NCBI GenBank assembly: GCA_964571375.1
Contig: CAZNBL010000034.1
Location: forward strand, 1 to 14,428
Direction of reading: 5' to 3'
Origin: JAFTYR01 sp964571375
Lineage (GTDB): Bacteria; Pseudomonadota; Gammaproteobacteria; Burkholderiales; Burkholderiaceae_F
Length of the DNA: 14,428 nt
In this document: piece by piece, positions 7,816 to 13,257 of the stretch
Position numbering within the stretch: position 1 is the stretch's first letter
Layout of the letters: the number at the start of each line of letters is the position of its first letter
Program-made: the position numbers and the translations under genes
The notes under the pieces: model-generated
The model's input: only the letters and a program-made list of their open reading frames with translations
What the model was told of the DNA's origin: nothing
Databases searched by the model: none

Positions 7816-8706
7816 TTAGATACCGGACTGTACTTTCAGTTTGTATTTTTCAGAAATCTTGAATGCCACCGCATTGAAGATGAATGTGAATGCGAAGAGC
7901 ACGATGCCGGTGGCAAAAAGCGCAAAGTAATGAGAGCCGCGGAAAGGTGCTTCGGCCATTTCGGCAACAATCGAAGCAGGCATCGGACGCACCGGATCAA
8001 AGATTGTTTCCGGAATAATGGCAGCGCCGCCCGCCACCATCAGAACCACCATCGTTTCACCGATCGAGCGGCTCATACCGAGCATCACGGCAGTTGCAGT
8101 ACCGGAGAATGCGCCCGGGAATGTAATCTTTCGCATGGTTTCCCAGCGTGTTGCGCCGAGAGCCAGTGAAGCTTCTTTAAGAGCACGGGGTACACCCTGC
8201 AGAGCATCTTCTGTAATGGAACAGATAGTCGGCACTGCCATGAATGCCAAAAGAAGCGAAGCATTGAATAAATTCAGACCGCTCGGAGCTCCGAACATGT
8301 CCTGAAGAAAAGGAGCAACGATCACCATACCGACAAAACCGATGACGACCGAAGGAAGTGCGGCAAGCAGTTCGACAAAAGGCTTGACGATACTTCTGAC
8401 GCGGGCAGAAGCAATTTCACTCAAATAAGCAGCAGTCATGACGCCGAGCGGGATGGCAATCAGACCGGAAATAACGGTTACCACCAAGGAACCGAGAATT
8501 AACGGAAAGATGCCGAATACAGGCGGCTCTTCCGTCGGATACCATTCTTTTCCGAAAAGGAAGTCTGTCACGGAGACAAAATGAAAGACCGGCAGACCCT
8601 CCCTGAAAAGGAAGAACACAATACCTGCAAGTCCGAGCAGCGAAGCGAGTGCTGTAATCAGCAGACTCTTCTCAATGAAACGTTCTTTTTGATTTCTGGT
8701 TAACAC
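7816..8706 (-). CDS. pstC: Phosphate ABC transporter permease (PstC)
   Basis: PstC is the second permease of the phosphate importer. It starts at GTG 8706 (read as fMet); an AGGAG Shine-Dalgarno with 8-nt spacing makes this start convincing. It has 296 residues with about six membrane segments, the first at about 15-35. The EAA loop lies at about 179-201 (EASLALGATRWETMRKITFP), and SRSIGET (213-219) matches the arginine/glutamate segment known from E. coli PstC to matter for transport. It follows pstS after 84 nt that contain a hairpin, and precedes pstA by 6 nt. Confidence 0.96.
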   Translation of the reverse strand: MLTRNQKERFIEKSLLITALASLLGLAGIVFFLFREGLPVFHFVSVTDFLFGKEWYPTEEPPVFGIFPLILGSLVVTVISGLIAIPLGVMTAAYLSEIASARVRSIVKPFVELLAALPSVVIGFVGMVIVAPFLQDMFGAPSGLNLFNASLLLAFMAVPTICSITEDALQGVPRALKEASLALGATRWETMRKITFPGAFSGTATAVMLGMSRSIGETMVVLMVAGGAAIIPETIFDPVRPMPASIVAEMAEAPFRGSHYFALFATGIVLFAFTFIFNAVAFKISEKYKLKVQSGI

Positions 8707-8721
8707 AAATAACTCCTGATC

Positions 8722-8742
8722 CCGATCCGTTCAACCGATCCG
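8722..8742. repeat. Short direct repeat between pstS and pstC
   Basis: The octamer CCGATCCG occurs twice, at 8722-8729 and 8735-8742, separated by TTCAA. It lies between the intercistronic hairpin and the pstC ribosome binding site. Its role is unknown, and it may be chance. Confidence 0.4.
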
Positions 8743-8746
8743 ACAA

Positions 8747-8777
8747 TGCATCCCGGCGCGGTACACGACGGGATGCA
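8747..8777 (-). promoter_or_regulatory. Intercistronic hairpin between pstS and pstC
   Basis: A perfect 9-bp stem (TGCATCCCG at 8747-8755 with CGGGATGCA at 8769-8777) closes a 13-nt loop. It begins 13 nt after the pstS stop. No U-run follows on the minus strand, so it is more likely an mRNA-stabilising or partial-termination structure than a true terminator. Such elements commonly let a binding protein be made in excess over its membrane partners. Confidence 0.6.
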
Positions 8778-8790
8778 ACGTCAAATCTCT

Positions 8791-9612
8791 TTACTTGGAA
8801 AGCGGAATGAAGCCGACTTCTTTTACAAGCTTCTGGCCTTCTGCACCAACTGTGTAATCGACAAACTTGCCGACAGCAGCTGCAGGCTTGCCGTTTGTAT
8901 AGAGGTAAAGTTCGCGGGCAAGCGGCCACTTGCCGGCAAGTACGTTTTCAGCGGTAGCTGTTACGCCGCCAACCTGAACGGCCTGAATGGAATCGCCGAG
9001 GTAGCCGATACCGACGTAACCGATAGCATTGGCGTTCTTAGCTACTGTCTGAACAACTGCACCGTTGGAAGCCTGCAGAAGTGCGCGCGGTGTGATGCGC
9101 TGCTTCTTCATAACAAGACCTTCCCAGGATTCGTAAGTACCGGAAGAGGTATCGCGGGATACAACAACGATCGGGTGATCTTTACCGCCGAGTTCCTTCC
9201 AGTTTTTGACTTCGCCCTTGTAGATGCTGCGAAGCTGATCGACAGTAAGGTTGCCGACCGGATTTTCAGGGTGAACCACCGGAACAATCGCATCGATAGC
9301 AACAGTAATCTGGTTAGGTTCGACATTCTTGCTCTTGGCGAGTGTCACTTCGCCGCTCTTGATTTCGCGGGAGCTCATGGCAATCTGAGTCAGACCGTCA
9401 ACGAGAGCCTTGATGCCGTTGCCGGAGCCGCCGCCGGAAAGTTCGATCGTTACATCCGGATGAGCATGCATATAGGCTTCCGAGATCTTCTGCATCACGG
9501 GCAGCACGGTTGTGGAACCGGCAACAGTAACGGTTTCCTGAGCAAATGCGTTGAAGGACATTCCGAGACCGGCAGCGACAGCTGCGGCAACACCAATTTT
9601 CTTGAGATTCAT
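8791..9612 (-). CDS. pstS: Periplasmic phosphate-binding protein (PstS)
   Basis: PstS captures orthophosphate in the periplasm and delivers it to PstCA. The 273-residue precursor has a Sec signal peptide: K4-K5, a hydrophobic core, and a likely cleavage after AFA at residue 24. Phosphate-binding loops are AGSTTVLP (31-38), SGGGSGNG (59-66) and SRDTSSGTYE (about 150-160). The protein belongs to the shorter PstS type, without the extra segments of the roughly 346-residue E. coli protein. TGGGAAA about 9 nt before ATG 9612 is the ribosome binding site. It is first in pstSCA and is expected to be induced by phosphate limitation through the PhoB sites upstream. Confidence 0.97.
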   Translation of the reverse strand: MNLKKIGVAAAVAAGLGMSFNAFAQETVTVAGSTTVLPVMQKISEAYMHAHPDVTIELSGGGSGNGIKALVDGLTQIAMSSREIKSGEVTLAKSKNVEPNQITVAIDAIVPVVHPENPVGNLTVDQLRSIYKGEVKNWKELGGKDHPIVVVSRDTSSGTYESWEGLVMKKQRITPRALLQASNGAVVQTVAKNANAIGYVGIGYLGDSIQAVQVGGVTATAENVLAGKWPLARELYLYTNGKPAAAVGKFVDYTVGAEGQKLVKEVGFIPLSK

Positions 9613-9638
9613 TTTTTTCCCATTTGAGTTTTGACTGT

Positions 9639-9668
9639 GTTTTCTTCGGTGACCTTCTCGAAGAAAAC
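9639..9668 (-). promoter_or_regulatory. Stem-loop at the 5' end of the pstS mRNA
   Basis: A perfect 10-bp stem (GTTTTCTTCG at 9639-9648 with CGAAGAAAAC at 9659-9668) closes a 10-nt loop. From the -10 box at 9680-9675 the transcript should start at about 9668, which is the first base of the stem. A 5'-terminal hairpin of this kind is known to protect some mRNAs from 5'-end-dependent decay. The position of the start site is inferred, not shown. Confidence 0.5.
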
Positions 9669-9674
9669 GGCGTC

Positions 9675-9730
9675 AGTCTAAGAGCCCGGAATGACAAAAC
9701 TATGTCAGTTTTATGAATTTTTGATGACAG
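9675..9730 (-). promoter_or_regulatory. PhoB box array and promoter of pstSCA
   Basis: On the minus strand four 7-bp half-sites start at 9730, 9719, 9708 and 9697: CTGTCAT, AATTCAT, CTGACAT and TTGTCAT. They have exact 11-bp spacing and A/T-rich 4-bp linkers, which is two tandem Pho boxes of the CTGTCAT type. A -10-like TAGACT (9680-9675) follows after 10 bp, the layout of PhoB-activated promoters where the Pho box replaces the -35 element. Activation of pstS by PhoB under phosphate starvation is inferred from this layout. Confidence 0.85.
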
Positions 9731-9746
9731 ATACCCCCTGATGTTT

Positions 9747-9802
9747 TTGTCATGAAAACGTCATCATTTTGCAAATTTTCTGTCATTTAGAGCTTTTAAA
9801 CT
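9747..9802 (+). promoter_or_regulatory. PhoB box array and promoter of pstB
   Basis: On the plus strand half-sites start at 9747, 9758, 9769 and 9780: TTGTCAT, ACGTCAT, TTGCAAA (degenerate) and CTGTCAT, again in exact 11-bp phase. A -10-like TAAACT lies at 9797-9802, 10 bp after the last site. This mirrors the pstS array; only 16 bp separate the two. The transcript would start near 9809, leaving a leader of about 31 nt. Confidence 0.78.
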
Positions 9803-9839
9803 TCGCATCGTTTTCAGCAACGAACGCTCAACTCAAAAC

Positions 9840-10676
9840 ATGATCAATCAAAATACGGCGAGCAGACAATTCCGTTCCGCCTACCAACCAGTCAATCCCT
9901 CTCCTTACGAAACCATGGCCGGCGAAATCAAAATGCAAGCCGACGGCATCGACTTCTATTACGGCGACCACAAGGCTTTAAGCGATATTTCTCTTACATT
10001 CCGCGACCGTGAGATCACTGCTCTCATCGGACCTTCCGGTTGCGGCAAAAGTACGTTTTTACGCAGTCTGAACCGTATGAACGATCTCATCCCCGGCGCC
10101 CGTGTCGAGGGAGCGATCACCTTGGACGGCGAAGACATCAACAGTCCCGAATGCGATGTTGTCACATTACGACGCCGTGTCGGCATGGTATTCCAGCGCC
10201 CCACCCCATTCCCGAAGAGCATTTATGAAAACGTTGCTTACGGCCTGAAAATTGCCGGTGAGACCGACAAGGCCCTGATCGACGATGTTGTTGAAGAAAG
10301 TTTGAGACGCGCAGCCCTCTGGAATGAAGTTAAAGACCGACTGAAAGACTCTGCGCTTGCACTCTCGGGCGGTCAGCAACAGCGCCTTTGCATTGCACGA
10401 GCACTCGCCGTCAATCCCGAAGTCCTGCTGATGGACGAACCGGCAAGTGCCCTTGACCCGATTGCCACACAAAAACTTGAAGAAGGCATTATGGAACTCA
10501 AGGAACACCTCTGCATCATCATCGTTACGCACAGTATGCAGCAGGCCGCACGTGTTTCCGACCGCACAGCTTTCTTCTACATGGGGCACCTGATTGAAAG
10601 CGGTCCTACCGCACAGATCTTCCACGACCCGAAGGAACAGAGAACAGCCGACTACGTCAACGGTCATTTCGGTTAA
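9840..10676 (+). CDS. pstB: Phosphate ABC transporter ATPase (PstB)
   Basis: PstB powers phosphate import by PstSCA and is also the transporter part that signals to PhoR through PhoU. The 278 residues contain Walker A GPSGCGKST (64-72), the Q-loop Q119 in MVFQRPTPFP, the signature LSGGQQQ (175-181), Walker B VLLMDE (195-200) and the switch H231. There is no Shine-Dalgarno before ATG 9840. The family starts close to the GIDFYYG strand, so ATG at codon 26 (9915) or codon 32 would give the more usual 253 or 247 residues; the start is uncertain. The gene is split from pstSCA and transcribed divergently, and it is followed by its own terminator, not phoU. Confidence 0.96.
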   Translation: MINQNTASRQFRSAYQPVNPSPYETMAGEIKMQADGIDFYYGDHKALSDISLTFRDREITALIGPSGCGKSTFLRSLNRMNDLIPGARVEGAITLDGEDINSPECDVVTLRRRVGMVFQRPTPFPKSIYENVAYGLKIAGETDKALIDDVVEESLRRAALWNEVKDRLKDSALALSGGQQQRLCIARALAVNPEVLLMDEPASALDPIATQKLEEGIMELKEHLCIIIVTHSMQQAARVSDRTAFFYMGHLIESGPTAQIFHDPKEQRTADYVNGHFG

Positions 10677-10695
10677 CCCCTTCACATTTCGTTGC

Positions 10696-10733
10696 AACGC
10701 CTGCCCGGATTTTCGACGGCAGGCGTTTTTTTT
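10696..10733 (+). terminator. Rho-independent terminator of pstB
   Basis: A perfect 10-bp stem (AACGCCTGCC at 10696-10705 with GGCAGGCGTT at 10718-10727) has a 12-nt loop and runs into eight T (10726-10733). It lies 19 bp after the pstB stop, so pstB is a single-gene transcript. Confidence 0.9.
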
Positions 10734-10794
10734 CGTGAGTGCGCTGTAGAATCAAATCATGCCAGCAAGACTTATTGAATAAAGGAAAGTACAC

Positions 10795-11310
10795 ATGTTT
10801 TGCGCACGAAATCTTCTTCTTGCAGCTTCGGTTGCTGCATTGGCAGGTTGCCAGGCTACCGGTGACCAATACCGCTCCGACGTTTACAGCGCCGGTCAGG
10901 TCAATCAGGCTCAGCAGGTTCAGACCGTTCAGATTATTGCCATCTCTCCGGCACGTATCGCTGTCGACAACTCTTCCGACAAAACTACCTCTCAGGTTGT
11001 CGGCGGTGTTGTAGGCGGAATTCTCGGTGCAGTGCTCGGCAATCAGCTCGATAACCACCGCAGTGCAGGCACCAACATCGGCGCTATTGCCGGTGCCGCT
11101 CTCGGCGCTGCCGCCGGCGGCACATCCTCCGGTTCCGAATCGCTCGTCAACGGTGTTCAGCTCACCTTCAAGCTCAACGGCCGCCTCTTCAATTCCGCTC
11201 AGGTCGGTCAGATGTGCGAATTCAAGATCGGTCCCGCCATCATGACTTCGACAGGTGCCACCAGCACACGAATTCAGCCGAACAACCCCTACGGATGCAC
11301 AACAAAATGA
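10795..11310 (+). CDS. Glycine-zipper outer-membrane lipoprotein (SlyB/17-kDa antigen-like)
   Basis: The 171-residue precursor begins with a lipoprotein signal peptide ending in the lipobox LAGC, with lipidated C19. Residue +2 is Gln, not Asp, which predicts sorting to the outer membrane. Residues about 68-108 are two Gly/Ala-rich hydrophobic runs (VVGGVVGGILGAVLG and GAIAGAALGAAAGG) split by a short polar turn, the glycine-zipper 2TM layout of SlyB and rickettsial 17-kDa antigen proteins. A small C-terminal region with two Cys (141, 168) follows. AAAGGAAAG upstream is a good ribosome binding site; a TAGAAT at 10747-10752 may be the -10 box, without a clear -35. By family, a role in envelope integrity is plausible, but none is shown. 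The stop overlaps the start of the next gene as ATGA. Confidence 0.85.
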   Translation: MFCARNLLLAASVAALAGCQATGDQYRSDVYSAGQVNQAQQVQTVQIIAISPARIAVDNSSDKTTSQVVGGVVGGILGAVLGNQLDNHRSAGTNIGAIAGAALGAAAGGTSSGSESLVNGVQLTFKLNGRLFNSAQVGQMCEFKIGPAIMTSTGATSTRIQPNNPYGCTTK

Positions 11311-11747
11311 AGAAAATTGTCGTTACGGCATTTGCCGCCGCCCTCCTGAGTTCTGCCGCTGCGGCCCAGCAGGTTCAGGCCGTCAATCCGATTGACGCTC
11401 AGATTCTTGCCGTCCAGCAGGCCGAAGCCGAAATCAAGGCCGCCGAGCAGGCTATTGCACTGAAGAAGGCTGAAGCCGCCAAGAAGCAGGCCGCAGCCAA
11501 AGCCAAGGCTGAAAAGGCTCTCGCCGAAAAGAAAGCCAAGCTGCAGGCTGCCAAGGACGCCGAAACGAAGCGTTTGAAAGAACGTGCAGAAAAATATGAA
11601 GATCAGGTCCGTGCCATCGACCTCGAAAATAAGCGTCTCGAACTTGAAGCCAAACGAGCAGAAGTGCAGACCAAGATCGATATGAATAAGGCACGTCAGG
11701 AACGCGCACGTGACTTCATTGAAAAGGAACTTCAGTCCGTCAAGTAA
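11307..11747 (+). CDS. Secreted Ala/Lys/Glu-rich coiled-coil protein, function unknown
   Basis: I do not recognise this protein. From ATG 11307 it has 146 residues. An MKK-type Sec signal peptide has its likely cleavage after A20 or A25. Residues about 35-145 are almost entirely A, K, E, Q, R and L without proline, which predicts one long helix or coiled coil; there is no cysteine. The frame stays open upstream to 11214, but the signal peptide and the ATGA overlap with the lipoprotein stop (11307-11310) support the chosen start. The pairing with a lipoprotein suggests a periplasmic partner or spacer protein, perhaps loosely like Lpp or TolA-type helices; that is inference. Low sequence complexity makes homology claims unsafe. 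Confidence 0.8.
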   Translation: MKKIVVTAFAAALLSSAAAAQQVQAVNPIDAQILAVQQAEAEIKAAEQAIALKKAEAAKKQAAAKAKAEKALAEKKAKLQAAKDAETKRLKERAEKYEDQVRAIDLENKRLELEAKRAEVQTKIDMNKARQERARDFIEKELQSVK

Positions 11748-11768
11748 ACATTTCGGAGTGAATCGTTA

Positions 11769-11801
11769 AAAGAAAAGGAACCGTTAAGGTTCCTTTTCTT
11801 T
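11769..11801. terminator. Bidirectional terminator between the coiled-coil gene and the OTC gene
   Basis: A perfect 14-bp stem (AAAGAAAAGGAACC at 11769-11782 with its complement at 11788-11801) has a 5-nt loop GTTAA. The arms carry their own A and T runs, so each strand reads G/C base then T-rich tail. It lies between convergent genes and should stop transcripts from both sides. Confidence 0.75.
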
Positions 11802-11804
11802 ATC

Positions 11805-11826
11805 AGGCGCCGCAGGCGCCTTTTTT
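11805..11826 (+). terminator. Second terminator for the lipoprotein/coiled-coil unit
   Basis: A 7-bp stem (AGGCGCC at 11805-11811 with GGCGCCT at 11815-11821) has a 3-nt loop GCA and runs into six T. It is in tandem with the preceding hairpin and ends 6 bp before the OTC stop. Confidence 0.75.
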
Positions 11827-11831
11827 ATGTT

Positions 11832-12836
11832 TTAGGCTAAAGAAGCGACCATTGCAGCCTTGATGGTATGCAGACGGTTGCCTGCCTGCTGGAATACGAT
11901 CGAAGCCGGAGATTCAAAGACTTCTTCGGTAACTTCCACGCCGCCGGCGAGTTCCGGATGTGCGGCAATAACGGCTTCGCCGACCTTGGTTTCGGCATTG
12001 TGATAAGCCGGAAGACAATGCATAAACTTCACGTCGCGGTTACCGCTTGCTTCCATAAGCTTGGAATTGACCTGATACGGCAGAAGTGCGGCAATACGTT
12101 CGTCCCAAACTTCCTTGGGTTCACCCATCGAAACCCAAATATCAGTGTGAATAAAGTCCACGCCGCTCACAGCTTCAACCGGATCTTCGGTAATCGTGAT
12201 TCTGGCGCCGGATTCCTTGGCGAATTCACGACACATCGCAATCAGTTCTTCGCTCGGCCAATACTCCTTCGGAGCACCGATACGAACATCCATACCCATC
12301 TTGGCACCGACCATCAAAAGAGAATTACCGGTGTTGAAGCGGGCATCGCCGACGTAAGCGAAACTGATGTCCTTCCAGCGCTTTCCGCAGGCTTCCTGCA
12401 TCGTGAGCAGGTCGCAAAGCATCTGTGTCGGATGCCATTCGTCGGTAAGACCGTTAAACACGGGAACGCCGGCATAACGGGCGATTTCTTCAACAGTTTT
12501 CTGAGCAAAACCGCGGTATTCGATTGCATCGTACATAGCGCCGAGCACGCGGGCGGAATCCTTGATGCTTTCTTTGTGACCGAACTGAGAAACGGAAGGA
12601 TCGAAGAATGTCGTATTGGCACCCTGATCGTAGGCTGCGACTTCAAAAGCGCTGCGGGTACGGGTAGAAGTCTTTTCGAAAACCAAAGCAATGCTCTTGC
12701 CCTTGAGTCGCTGTTCTTCGCAGCCCATACGCTTAGCCTTCTTTAAGTCGGCAGCCAGACTGACAAGGTAATCAATTTCTTCCGGAGTGTGATGAACAAG
12801 ACTCAAAAGATGACGATTTTTCAAATTAAAGGGCAT
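11832..12836 (-). CDS. argF: Ornithine carbamoyltransferase, long ArcB/ArgF type
   Basis: The enzyme interconverts ornithine plus carbamoyl phosphate and citrulline plus phosphate in the cytoplasm. The 334 residues carry the carbamoyl-phosphate loop STRTR (57-61), HPTQ (135-138), the ornithine motif D232 to G238 (DIWVSMG) and HCLPAYH (273-279). The last motif has Tyr where most relatives have Phe, and GDARFN (164-169 region) replaces the usual GDARNN. From memory, the N-terminal region (FNLKNRHLLSLVHH) resembles Pseudomonas catabolic ArcB more than biosynthetic ArgF, so direction of use is open. No arcA or arcC is in view. ATG 12836 has AGGA 7 nt upstream. It diverges from an ornithine decarboxylase, so both genes act on ornithine. 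Confidence 0.95.
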   Translation of the reverse strand: MPFNLKNRHLLSLVHHTPEEIDYLVSLAADLKKAKRMGCEEQRLKGKSIALVFEKTSTRTRSAFEVAAYDQGANTTFFDPSVSQFGHKESIKDSARVLGAMYDAIEYRGFAQKTVEEIARYAGVPVFNGLTDEWHPTQMLCDLLTMQEACGKRWKDISFAYVGDARFNTGNSLLMVGAKMGMDVRIGAPKEYWPSEELIAMCREFAKESGARITITEDPVEAVSGVDFIHTDIWVSMGEPKEVWDERIAALLPYQVNSKLMEASGNRDVKFMHCLPAYHNAETKVGEAVIAAHPELAGGVEVTEEVFESPASIVFQQAGNRLHTIKAAMVASLA

Positions 12837-13051
12837 GATGTATTCCTATCGGGATTTTTCTTATGAGATACCGTCGGATTCAGTTCTTCGGCACATATCT
12901 TTTTAGCTTAAGAAATTTTGAGGCTCATCGCCGAAAATTTCTTATATTTTTTTCTCGTTGCGCACTCACGGAATCTTCCATCACGACCGAGATGTGCCAA
13001 AATAGTCCGATTATCTCTATGACGGCTGTATTGATTCGCCGGGAATCCGCC
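12837..13051. promoter_or_regulatory. Divergent control region between argF and the speF leader
   Basis: These 215 bp hold the argF ribosome binding site, a perfect inverted repeat at 12909-12944, and a weak rightward promoter candidate (TTGAGG at 12918-12923 with a TATATT -10 at 12943-12948, spacer 19). I could not assign a convincing argF promoter and found no good ArgR box. The plus strand is open from ATG 12863 into the leader peptide, but I see no coding signal before 13052. Confidence 0.4.
12909..12944. repeat. Perfect 11-bp inverted repeat with T-run
   Basis: TAAGAAATTTT (12909-12919) and AAAATTTCTTA (12934-12944) are exact reverse complements around a 14-bp spacer. On the plus strand TATATTTTTTT follows. 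The arms have only one G/C pair each, so a terminator is weak; a two-site operator for a dimeric regulator shared by the divergent genes is the alternative. Confidence 0.55.
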
Positions 13052-13171
13052 ATGTGTATGTTTAACATCGGCCGCACCCTCTGTAACGTAGGTCTGCGCC
13101 GTTCTCGTCATTTGACGCAGTACGCCGAACGCGACTGCTTCAACTTCCACTTTTTCTGCGCTCAGGCTTAA
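13052..13171 (+). CDS. speFL: SpeFL-like ornithine-sensing leader (arrest) peptide
   Basis: A 39-codon ORF lies 86 nt before ornithine decarboxylase. Its residues 14-38 align without gaps to residues 10-34 of E. coli SpeFL, recalled from memory as HIRRTTHIMKF then AHRNSFDFHFFNAR. Here the parts read GLRRSRHLTQY and AERDCFNFHFFCAQA. Eleven of 25 positions are identical, including the RR pair (16-17), H20, R27, and all of F30, F32, H33, F34 and F35. In E. coli the nascent SpeFL captures ornithine in the ribosome exit tunnel, arrests translation near its stop codon and so induces speF. Differences: the sensor's first His is Gly, the final NAR is CAQ, and one extra Ala precedes the stop. ATG 13052 is preferred because GGGA lies 7 nt upstream; in-frame ATGs at 13019, 12992 and 13058 are alternatives. 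Arrest itself is inferred. Confidence 0.85.
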   Translation: MCMFNIGRTLCNVGLRRSRHLTQYAERDCFNFHFFCAQA

Positions 13172-13257
13172 AAGCCAGACAGTATTCGGCGTTTATCGCC
13201 GAGCCGCATCGGATGTTTATGCGTCCCCTTTGCCTTACAGATAACTGCAGAAAAATT
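13165..13257 (+). promoter_or_regulatory. Structured spacer between leader peptide and speF
   Basis: A small hairpin, GGCT with AGCC (13165-13168 and 13173-13176), places the leader stop codon at its loop. A second hairpin TCGGCG/CGCCGA (13186-13191 and 13197-13202) follows, and a weak CGCAT/ATGCG pair (13205-13209 and 13219-13223) after that. No U-run terminator is visible, so control by Rho or by occlusion of the start region is more likely than classical attenuation. A ribosome stalled at the leader stop would cover the first hairpin and reach the foot of the second. Confidence 0.45.

Noticed and set aside
7003..8169. 388-codon open frame on the plus strand opposite pstA and pstC
   Set aside because: The translation is Cys/His/Arg-rich and without domain features, as expected for the complement of membrane-protein codons. 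It crosses the junction of two clear genes.
8746..9627. 293-codon plus-strand frame opposite pstS
   Set aside because: Shadow of pstS; no start signal and no family resemblance.
10759..10782. Seven-codon ORF (MPARLIE) upstream of the lipoprotein gene
   Set aside because: No ribosome binding site, no codon pattern pointing to a sensing function, and too short to distinguish from chance.
11214..11306. Upstream extension of the coiled-coil gene inside the lipoprotein gene
   Set aside because: It would bury the signal peptide 31 residues inside the protein and overlap the lipoprotein frame by about 100 bp.
11868..12746. 292-codon plus-strand frame opposite argF
   Set aside because: Shadow of a certain gene with intact motifs.
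12863..13051. N-terminal extension of the SpeFL-like ORF to an ATG at 12863 (102 residues)
   Set aside because: The frame is open but crosses the A/T palindrome and T-run, has no good ribosome binding site, and would give a peptide about three times the length of SpeFL. ATG 13052 is better supported.
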